Shown piece by piece: positions 1 to 5,526 of a DNA stretch of 11,306 nt (its first letter is position 1; each line of letters starts with the position of its first letter). The notes beneath the pieces were generated by a model. That model ran no database searches. It saw nothing but the letters and a program-made list of their open reading frames with translations, and was not told the DNA's origin. Source of the stretch: Planctomycetota bacterium (lineage in GTDB: Bacteria; Planctomycetota; B129-G9). The position numbers and the translations under genes are program-made. The stretch covers positions 1 to 11,306 of the forward strand of contig QNCA01000018.1 of NCBI GenBank assembly GCA_003644325.1. Reading direction: 5' to 3'.

Positions 1-85
1 GAAAAAGTCAGTCAACTTGAGAACATTGGTGACTATCACCGCGTATGCGAAACAAGGCAAGCAAAAACATCACGGGGGAGAACAG
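1..85 (+). promoter_or_regulatory. Leader upstream of malic enzyme gene with palindrome
   Basis: This is the short upstream region of the malic enzyme gene; its left part lies outside the window. A palindrome GGTGACTATCACC (5-bp arms, 3-bp centre) lies at 28-40, about 45 bp before the start codon. A near-identical 13-mer occurs at 3587-3599 in front of fhs. A purine-rich ribosome binding site, GGGGGAG, is at 74-80, five bases before the ATG at 86. I could not identify a convincing -35/-10 pair. The palindrome could be an operator or part of a dispersed repeat; the sequence alone does not decide. Confidence 0.4.
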
Positions 86-2314
86 ATGCCAAGACCGGAC
101 AGAATCAAGAAGGAACGCGCGCTGAGGCTCAGAAAACTCTACCAGGGCATGCTCGGCACGGAGTGCAAGGTACCCGTACGCGACAGGCTCGGGCTGAGCA
201 TGGTATATACCCCGGGCGTGGCGGAACCGTGCAGGGCAATACGGGACAACCCCGAAGAGGCATATACCTGTACATCCAAAGGCGAAAACATGGCGCTGGT
301 CTCAAACGGCAGCGACGTGGTTGACCTGGGCGACATCGGTCCCGCAGCGGTCCTGCCGATACTCGAGGGCGAAGCCGCGATGCTGAGCGAACTGGGAGGA
401 CTGAGCGTCTACCCGCTGTGCGTCACGTGCAAAAGGGTGAAGGAATTTCGCTTTCTCCTCGGCAACATCGCGCCCGCCTTCGGCGCGATAGCGGTGTTCG
501 GCCTGAACAAGGAATTGTACGACGAGATGGCCGACACGTTCGAGGCGGGCATACCGCTGATTCGCTATGAGGATGTGCTGGACCGTGTCTTCGCACGGCG
601 CAGCGGACTGACGCCCCGGCAGAAGTTCTGCGACTCATACATGGCCGTGCCGGGATTCTTCAACGCGCTTATCGCCTCGAGGGCCTGCGATGTTTCAAAC
701 GTCGTCTATTACGCCGCCGGCAGAGAGATAGAGGACACGCTGAAGTCTGTGAGCGGCTTCTCAACCCGGGTGGTCGATTTCCGCCTGGCCGAGCGCGTGG
801 CGCGGGTCTGCGCCGACGGCTTCAATGCCAGCGGCGCCGGCCAGGTCAAGGTTGACAGCGATGCACTGGCCGCTCGAATCCACAGCATCGTCTTTGAGAA
901 CCGCAACGCGACCGTTGAAATGCCGGAGGCGCCTTACGACGACGAGCACCTGATGCAGGCGGCGCTGGAAATGTACCGCAGGCACCGCGGCAGCATCCGT
1001 ACCCGGGCAAGAGCACGGATAGTGGACAGGTACTCGCTCGACGTCGTTGCGGGCCGCGGCGGCCTCTGGACCGCTGAAGAGATAGCCGCCGACCCTGACC
1101 TCGTATGGGATTACACCTCAAAGGGCAACACGGTGGCCGTTATATCCGACGGCAGCGCGGTGCTGGGGATGGGCAACATCGGCGGGACGGCCGGGCTGCC
1201 CGTGATGGAGGGCAAGTGCGTGCTCTTCCGGACGCTCGCGGGCATCAACGCACATCCCCTGGTTCTCGCGACACGGGATGCCGCGGAAATCGAAAAAATC
1301 ATCTCGATGACATCCCACACCTACGGCGCAGTGAACTTGGAGGACATAGGGGCGCCGAAGTGCTTTGAACTCGAGAGGAATCTCAGGGAAAAGATTGACA
1401 TACCCGTGTTTCACGACGATCAGCACGGCACCGCCGCGGTGGTGCTGGCCGGCCTGATAAACGCGCTCAGGCTGACCGGCAGGGACGCCGGCGGCTCCAC
1501 GGCGGCCGTGAACGGCGCGGGCGCGGCAGGGCTGACCGTCGCGCGCGCCCTGCTCAAGTACGGATTCAAGGACGTTGTTCTCTGCGACACGACCGGGGCG
1601 ATTTACGACGGCCGCGAAGAAAACATGAACGATGAAAAACGCGAAATGGCGAAACTGACCAACAAGGCAGGCATCAAGGGCGGTATCGCCGAGGCAATGA
1701 GGGGGCGCAACGTATTCATCGGCGTCTCCTCCAACGACTGCGTCACGAAAAAGATGGTGGCCTCGATGGCGGAGAATCCCATCGTGTTTGCGCTGGCGAA
1801 TCCCGTACCGGAGATCATGCCGGAGGTCGCCAGGGCGGCCGGGGCGAAGGTTATCGCGACGGGCCGGAGTGACTTTCCCAACCAGGTGAACAACGCGCTG
1901 ATATTCCCGGGGCTGTTCCGCGGGGCGCTCGGCGTGAGAGCCGGAGACATCAACGACGATATGAAACTTGCGGCGGCAAAGGCCCTGGCGGAGAGCATCC
2001 CGCAGACTGAACTGGACGCCGACCACTTCATCCCGTGCGCGCTGGACATCCGCGTGGTTCTCGCCGTGGCCGAGGCCGTGGCGCGCGCCGCCCTCGCCGG
2101 CGGCGTAGCCCGGACACGGCCCGACCCCCTGGAAATCAGTAACGCGACCGCAGCCTTCCTTTACGAAGGCCTGGACAGGGTGAAGGAGCCTCCGCCGGAA
2201 GCGCCAACCGCCGCCGCCGCCGAACCGGACGGAGGCGCGGAAACCGATGAAGAGGAAAAGGAATCGTCAGAACCGGGTGAGGCGGACGCAAGTCCGTTGA
2301 ATAAGGACGGCTGA
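86..2314 (+). CDS. Malic enzyme with degenerate N-terminal duplicate (742 aa)
   Basis: Likely catalyses oxidative decarboxylation of malate to pyruvate with NAD(P) in the cytoplasm. The ATG at 86 is preferred over an in-frame TTG at 17 because of the GGGGGAG Shine-Dalgarno just before it. Residues 300-690 form a complete malic enzyme: catalytic Lys377 (PVMEGK), metal ligands Glu419-Asp420 (NLEDI) and Asp444/445 (HDDQHGTA), Rossmann GAGAAG at 477-482, and the PGLFRGAL region near 608. Residues 15-270 look like a second, decayed copy. It has YTPGVAEP with Tyr41, then LPILEGE with Glu96 where lysine is expected, no DDQHG motif, no Rossmann GxGxxG, yet a PGFFNAL tail at 189. The 742-residue length mimics MaeB-type malic enzyme-phosphotransacetylase fusions, but no phosphotransacetylase domain is visible. 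The C-terminal 45 residues are Pro/Ala/Glu-rich and probably disordered. Malic enzyme identity is firm; cofactor choice and the role of copy 1 are inference. Confidence 0.93.
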   Translation: MPRPDRIKKERALRLRKLYQGMLGTECKVPVRDRLGLSMVYTPGVAEPCRAIRDNPEEAYTCTSKGENMALVSNGSDVVDLGDIGPAAVLPILEGEAAMLSELGGLSVYPLCVTCKRVKEFRFLLGNIAPAFGAIAVFGLNKELYDEMADTFEAGIPLIRYEDVLDRVFARRSGLTPRQKFCDSYMAVPGFFNALIASRACDVSNVVYYAAGREIEDTLKSVSGFSTRVVDFRLAERVARVCADGFNASGAGQVKVDSDALAARIHSIVFENRNATVEMPEAPYDDEHLMQAALEMYRRHRGSIRTRARARIVDRYSLDVVAGRGGLWTAEEIAADPDLVWDYTSKGNTVAVISDGSAVLGMGNIGGTAGLPVMEGKCVLFRTLAGINAHPLVLATRDAAEIEKIISMTSHTYGAVNLEDIGAPKCFELERNLREKIDIPVFHDDQHGTAAVVLAGLINALRLTGRDAGGSTAAVNGAGAAGLTVARALLKYGFKDVVLCDTTGAIYDGREENMNDEKREMAKLTNKAGIKGGIAEAMRGRNVFIGVSSNDCVTKKMVASMAENPIVFALANPVPEIMPEVARAAGAKVIATGRSDFPNQVNNALIFPGLFRGALGVRAGDINDDMKLAAAKALAESIPQTELDADHFIPCALDIRVVLAVAEAVARAALAGGVARTRPDPLEISNATAAFLYEGLDRVKEPPPEAPTAAAAEPDGGAETDEEEKESSEPGEADASPLNKDG

Positions 2315-2439
2315 GCGGGGAAAGGGGCCGGACGCCGCTGTGTTAACGTAACGTGAGGCGACAATCCGGCGTTGGGCGCATCCCCGGCAACTCTCTCCCC
2401 GACACAGGACGAAGGGGGGCAGACTTTTGGCAACAGAAA
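2315..2439. other. Convergent spacer with bulged inverted repeat
   Basis: This spacer lies between the 3' ends of the malic enzyme and pilin genes. An inverted repeat pairs 2327-2336 (GCCGGACGCC) with 2357-2370 (GGCG, a 4-nt bulge, TCCGGC) around a 20-nt loop. It starts 12 nt after the malic enzyme stop codon. No U-tract follows, so it is not a textbook intrinsic terminator, but it could end or stabilise either transcript. I see nothing else in the spacer. Confidence 0.35.
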
Positions 2440-2886
2440 CTAACCGCCGATTTCCGGCGAGGATGTGTCGGGAGGTGAGCCGTCGTTCGTGTACCTGATT
2501 AAGCCGGACTGGTCAACGTAGAAGCCGCGATTGCCGGTAAAGCCGGCGCTGTTGGGTACGGCGACGGCCGCCCATGTATCGCTGCCGGGCACCCCCGTGT
2601 CAGACACCGTATAGCCGCTGCATATCCCGGAACCCAGGGCCGGGTCAACACAGGGCGGAACGGCATCGCGGAGTTCGGCCAGTGTGCCGTAGCGGCCGAG
2701 TCCCTGGGTATTTCGGAAGATATCCTGTGCGCTTACCAGGGCCCTGAGCGATTGGATGGCGGCGGCTTCGTTCGCCGAGATTTTGGCCCGCACCAGGTTT
2801 GGTATTGAAATCGCGGCAATGATGGCGATTATCGCCACCACGATAATCAGTTCGACGAGCGTAAAACCTTTGTCGCGTGGGTTCAT
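2440..2886 (-). CDS. Type IV pilin-like / pseudopilin protein (148 aa)
   Basis: A small secreted protein with a class III signal peptide: the leader MNPRDKG is followed by FTLVEL, the prepilin peptidase cleavage and N-methylation site, with Glu at mature position 5. A hydrophobic helix (about residues 8-31) then anchors the subunit in the inner membrane and packs the filament core. The mature protein of about 141 residues continues with an amphipathic helix and a short beta-rich globular part containing two cysteines (CVDPALGSGIC) that may form a disulfide. The start at 2886 fits the usual short leader; an open frame extends further upstream but would bury the signal. AAGG lies 8 nt before the ATG. 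No other pilus assembly gene is in view, so it could be a major pilin, minor pilin or type II secretion pseudopilin. A sigma-54-type promoter lies upstream. Confidence 0.9.
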   Translation of the reverse strand: MNPRDKGFTLVELIIVVAIIAIIAAISIPNLVRAKISANEAAAIQSLRALVSAQDIFRNTQGLGRYGTLAELRDAVPPCVDPALGSGICSGYTVSDTGVPGSDTWAAVAVPNSAGFTGNRGFYVDQSGLIRYTNDGSPPDTSSPEIGG

Positions 2887-2940
2887 GGTTTTTGCCTTAT
2901 GAAGACGGCGTTGTGCGGGACGGTGGACACGCGGGCTACA

Positions 2941-2956
2941 CGCAAGTATTATGCCA
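2941..2956 (-). promoter_or_regulatory. Sigma-54 (-24/-12) promoter for the pilin gene
   Basis: On the minus strand the sequence reads TGGCATAATACTTGCG. This has the GG dinucleotide, exactly ten bases, then GC, matching the sigma-54 consensus TGGCACG-N4-TTGC at every core position except the CG of the -24 block. Transcription would begin near 2930, leaving a leader of about 44 nt before the pilin ATG at 2886. Sigma-54 with the PilR activator drives pilin genes in several diderm bacteria, and rpoN itself is encoded at 5527-6960. No activator gene is present in the window. Confidence 0.68.
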
Positions 2957-3091
2957 CGGGGTTGACGCATCTCCCGCGAAGCAAGCGGCCATCGGCAAGG
3001 CATTTTCCGATAAAATCTTACGGTTTGCGCGAATCCGACCGCGGCCCGGCGGTATGGGGCATTTTTGACCAATTGCGGCTCCCGGGCGGAC

Positions 3092-3111
3092 AACATTTGT
3101 CACTACATGTT
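3092..3111. promoter_or_regulatory. Imperfect dyad, possible activator (UAS) site
   Basis: The segment starts AACAT and ends ATGTT, giving a dyad with 6 of the 7 outer base pairs matched about a central point at 3101/3102. It sits roughly 170 bp upstream of the predicted pilin transcription start, a usual distance for enhancer-binding proteins acting on sigma-54 promoters. It could equally be a chance repeat or an operator for the PilZ gene. Confidence 0.25.
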
Positions 3112-3209
3112 CCACGGCTTGCGGCCGATAATAATGATAAGTTGCGCCGGAGAAATGTTTGCGTGTCCGGTCTCCCGGCGCTGGTTCCCGTTTAACAGGT
3201 TTGACAGAA

Positions 3210-3539
3210 ATGCCAGAAAAGGAAGAAAAAAGAAGGTACCGGCGCGTAAACGCGCCGGTCTATTTCTCATACACGCCGCTGCTGTCGCGTCCCGCCGCTC
3301 CCCGCGACATCAGCCCGGGCGGACTGCGCATGTATTCTGATGAGAAAATCAAAGAGGGCAAACTGCTTGACCTCACCATTACCCTCTCGGACGGCCGGTT
3401 TATCGAGTGCCGCGGGCAGGTCATCTGGGCCAAGAAACTCCCGCCCGGTTCCCCCGCCAAATACGATATCGGCCTCGGCTTCCTGGCCCTGTCCAAAGCC
3501 GATGAAGAAATCCTGAGCGAGTACCTTGCCGACTACTGA
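3210..3539 (+). CDS. PilZ-domain c-di-GMP-binding protein (109 aa)
   Basis: A small cytoplasmic single-domain protein predicted to bind cyclic di-GMP. The PilZ signature is complete: an RxxxR motif at residues 8-12 (RRYRR) and DISPGG at 33-38, matching (D/N)xSxxG, followed by the beta-barrel strands (LLDLTITLSDG, GQVIWAKK, YDIGLGF) and a short C-terminal helix. The ATG at 3210 puts the RxxxR motif near the N-terminus as in stand-alone PilZ proteins; a TTG 51 bp upstream is a weaker alternative. The ribosome binding site is poor (AGG 11 nt before ATG). PilZ proteins commonly adjust motility, pili or exopolysaccharide to c-di-GMP level, and its divergent pairing with a pilin gene suggests such a role. 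The effector partner cannot be told from the sequence. Confidence 0.88.
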   Translation: MPEKEEKRRYRRVNAPVYFSYTPLLSRPAAPRDISPGGLRMYSDEKIKEGKLLDLTITLSDGRFIECRGQVIWAKKLPPGSPAKYDIGLGFLALSKADEEILSEYLADY

Positions 3540-3568
3540 GGCCCCGCGTTACCTGTCGAGTCCTGTAT

Positions 3569-3718
3569 GTTCAAAGGGACATGAAAGGTGACTGTCACCA
3601 TTACGAAGCGCAGCCCCCGCCCGCCCGAGCCGTAGAGGCTCGGTCTTTCGATCAGGGACGTAGTCGGGGGCCGGCTTGTAGATAGATGGCGCCTGTCACC
3701 TTTCGTATTCCTTTCAAC
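3569..3718. repeat. 150-bp imperfect inverted-repeat element with nested hairpins
   Basis: The ends, 3569-3599 and 3688-3718, are inverted repeats of each other with 24 of 31 positions matched, including a perfect 10-bp GAAAGGTGAC. Inside lie two nested stems: GCCCCCG (3613-3619) with CGGGGGC (3665-3671), and CCGAGCC (3625-3631) with GGCTCGG (3637-3643) around a GTAGA loop. The left end contains the palindrome GGTGACTGTCACC. It fills most of the PilZ-fhs gap and ends about 28 bp before the fhs start. It resembles a MITE/REP-type non-coding mobile element, but could also act as a structured fhs leader. No clear target-site duplication is visible. Confidence 0.55.
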
Positions 3719-3724
3719 GTTGAA
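3713..3724. promoter_or_regulatory. Perfect 12-bp palindrome before fhs
   Basis: TTCAACGTTGAA is a perfect palindrome that ends 22 bp before the fhs start codon, just ahead of the Shine-Dalgarno AAGGAG. It overlaps the right end of the inverted-repeat element. It could be a repressor operator or a by-product of the repeat end; there is no further evidence for either. Confidence 0.25.
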
Positions 3725-3746
3725 CCGCAGCAAGGAGTAAAGCGTC

Positions 3747-5441
3747 ATGAAGAGCGACATTGAAATCAGTCAATCCACACAAATGATTCCCATCCGGCGA
3801 CTGGCCGAAAGGTACGGCATCAACCGTGACGAACTGGAGTCGTATGGCGACTACAAGGCGAAGGTGAAACTGGAAATACTGGAGCGCCTGAAGGACAGAC
3901 CCAACGGCAAATACATCGCCATCACCGCCATCACCCCCACTCCCTTGGGCGAAGGCAAGACCGTCAACACCATAGGCCTGAGCCTGGGACTGAGCCGCAT
4001 CGGCAAGAGGGCTGTCACGTGCATTCGTCAGCCGTCCATGGGGCCGGTGTTCGGCATCAAGGGCGGCGCGGCGGGCGGCGGCCACTCGCAGGTGGTGCCG
4101 ATGGAAGACTTCAACCTGCACCTGACCGGCGACATCCACGCGGTCAGCGCCGCGCACAACCTGCTCGCCGCCGCGGTCGATACTTCCATCCTCCTGAAAA
4201 ACCCGCTCGACATCGACCCGCTGCAGGTGGCCGTCAACCGCGTCGTTGACATCAGCGACCGCGCGCTCCGCAACATCATCGTGGGGCTGGGCGGCAGGCA
4301 GAACGGCATCCCGCGCGAGACCGGATTCGACATCGCGGTCGCCAGCGAGGTCATGGCGATCCTCAGCCTGGCCGCCGGCCTGGAAGATATGCGCGCAAAA
4401 CTCGGCCGCATGATCGCCGCGTACACCAAAGACGGCAGGGCCGTGACCGCGGAAGACCTCAAGGTCGCCGGCGCCATGACCGCCCTGATGAAAGACGCCG
4501 TTAAGCCGAACATCATGCAGACGACGGAGAACACGCTGGCGTTTGTCCACGCGGGGCCGTTCGCGAACATCGCCCACGGCAACTCCTCCATCGTCGCCGA
4601 CGAGGTCGCGCTGAAACTGGCGGACTACGTCGTGACGGAATCCGGCTTTGGCGCAGACCTCGGCATGGAGAAATTTCTGAACATCAAGTGTCGTTACTCC
4701 GGACTGGCGCCCGATGCGGCGGGCATAGTGGCGACCGTACGCGCGCTGAAGATGCACTCAAGCAAATACACGGTCGTGGCCGGCAGACCGCTTGACGAGT
4801 CGCTGCTCGCGGAAAATCCGGAGGACGTAGCGGCCGGCTGCGAAAACCTGAAGGCGCACATCCGCAACGTCAAGAAGCACGGCCTTAGCGCGGTTATAAT
4901 AATCAACAGGTTCGCGACGGACAAAGACAGCGAAATAGCGGAAATCAAGAAGGCCGCGGAAGAGGCCGGAGCGACCGCCGCCGTGGAGAGCAGATGCTGG
5001 GCCGAAGGCGGCAAGGGCGCCGTCGAGATGGCCGAGGCGTTCGTCGCCGCGTGCGAAGAGAAAAACGACTTCAAGTTCCTCTACCCGCTGGAGATGTCCA
5101 TCCAGGAAAAGATAGAAACCATTGCGAAGGAAATCTATGGCGCGAAGGAGGTGCGCTTCGAGCCCGCGGCAAGGAAAAAACTGAAACTCTACACCGAACT
5201 CGGTTTCGACAAACTGCCCGTCTGCATGGCGAAGACGCACCTGTCGATTTCTCACGACCCGAAGGTAAAGGGCGCGCCGAGGGACTACGTCTTCCCCGTG
5301 CGCGACATCCGCGTGTCGGCGGGCGCGGGCTTCCTGTGTCCGCTGTGCGGCACGATGCGCACAATGCCCGGCATGCCGTCGGTGCCCGCCTATACCAAGG
5401 TGGACGTGGACAAGAACGGCGTGATTTCCGGATTATTCTAA
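3747..5441 (+). CDS. fhs: Formate--tetrahydrofolate ligase (564 aa)
   Basis: Catalyses ATP-dependent ligation of formate to tetrahydrofolate to give 10-formyl-THF. This feeds C1 units to purine and formyl-Met synthesis or, in acetogens, the methyl branch of the Wood-Ljungdahl pathway. The ATP-binding loop TPLGEGKT is at residues 65-72. Other family blocks follow: a glycine-rich stretch after PSMGPVFGIKG (about 97-112), the block beginning HLTGDIHA, NIAHGNSS near 275, TESGFGADLGMEKF near 295, and the C-terminal MPGMPSVPA before a GLF end. The length matches the 555-560-residue monofunctional enzyme and no folD fusion is present. Start chosen by AAGGAG nine bases before ATG. It stands alone: no other Wood-Ljungdahl genes lie nearby, so acetogenesis cannot be inferred. 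Upstream is an inverted-repeat element; downstream it converges on rpoN. Confidence 0.97.
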   Translation: MKSDIEISQSTQMIPIRRLAERYGINRDELESYGDYKAKVKLEILERLKDRPNGKYIAITAITPTPLGEGKTVNTIGLSLGLSRIGKRAVTCIRQPSMGPVFGIKGGAAGGGHSQVVPMEDFNLHLTGDIHAVSAAHNLLAAAVDTSILLKNPLDIDPLQVAVNRVVDISDRALRNIIVGLGGRQNGIPRETGFDIAVASEVMAILSLAAGLEDMRAKLGRMIAAYTKDGRAVTAEDLKVAGAMTALMKDAVKPNIMQTTENTLAFVHAGPFANIAHGNSSIVADEVALKLADYVVTESGFGADLGMEKFLNIKCRYSGLAPDAAGIVATVRALKMHSSKYTVVAGRPLDESLLAENPEDVAAGCENLKAHIRNVKKHGLSAVIIINRFATDKDSEIAEIKKAAEEAGATAAVESRCWAEGGKGAVEMAEAFVAACEEKNDFKFLYPLEMSIQEKIETIAKEIYGAKEVRFEPAARKKLKLYTELGFDKLPVCMAKTHLSISHDPKVKGAPRDYVFPVRDIRVSAGAGFLCPLCGTMRTMPGMPSVPAYTKVDVDKNGVISGLF

Positions 5442-5484
5442 AGAAAGCCGGGAAGTAGTAGGAAAGTGGGAGAGGGTTCCGCCC

Positions 5485-5524
5485 TTTGCCCTTGCCCTGT
5501 TGCCTGTTACCCCTTGCCCCTTCG
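5485..5524. repeat. Short TTGCCC-type pyrimidine repeat
   Basis: The 85-bp spacer between the convergent ends of fhs and rpoN contains degenerate iterations of TTGCCC/TTGCCT/TTACCCC (5485-5520). It is a low-complexity tract with no coding sense. A small hairpin AGGG-TTCCG-CCCT precedes it at 5473-5485, too short to call a terminator. Confidence 0.45.
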
Positions 5525-5526
5525 CG

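Larger units (their letters stand above)
2887..3209. promoter_or_regulatory. Divergent control region between pilin and PilZ genes
   Basis: This 323-bp region separates the leftward pilin and rightward PilZ genes. It contains the sigma-54-type element at 2941-2956 facing the pilin, an imperfect dyad at 3092-3111, and an AT-rich patch (GATAATAATGATAA, 3127-3140) that could hold a promoter for the PilZ gene, though I found no matching -35 box. Open frames across it on the plus strand lack recognisable motifs and ribosome binding sites and were not annotated. Confidence 0.6.

Noticed and set aside
1118..2026. 302-aa minus-strand open frame inside the malic enzyme gene
   Set aside because: Antisense to a well-supported gene, with His/Arg-rich composition typical of shadow frames and no ribosome binding site.
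1700..2314. Possible phosphotransacetylase domain, as in MaeB-type fusions of similar length
   Set aside because: The extra length is at the N-terminus (duplicate malic domain). The C-terminus ends in an acidic disordered tail with no phosphotransacetylase motifs.
2899..3195. Open frames on the plus strand in the pilin-PilZ gap
   Set aside because: They overlap the sigma-54-type element and the PilZ start, have no motifs and no ribosome binding sites.
3600..3746. Tetrahydrofolate riboswitch before fhs
   Set aside because: Attractive by gene context, but I cannot match the known THF riboswitch core in this sequence; the symmetry fits an inverted-repeat element better.
3714..4757. 347-aa minus-strand open frame across fhs
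   Set aside because: Mirror of the strongly conserved fhs coding frame; composition is typical of an antisense shadow.
5465..5490. Intrinsic terminator after fhs
   Set aside because: The stem is only 4 bp and is followed by just two or three T residues.
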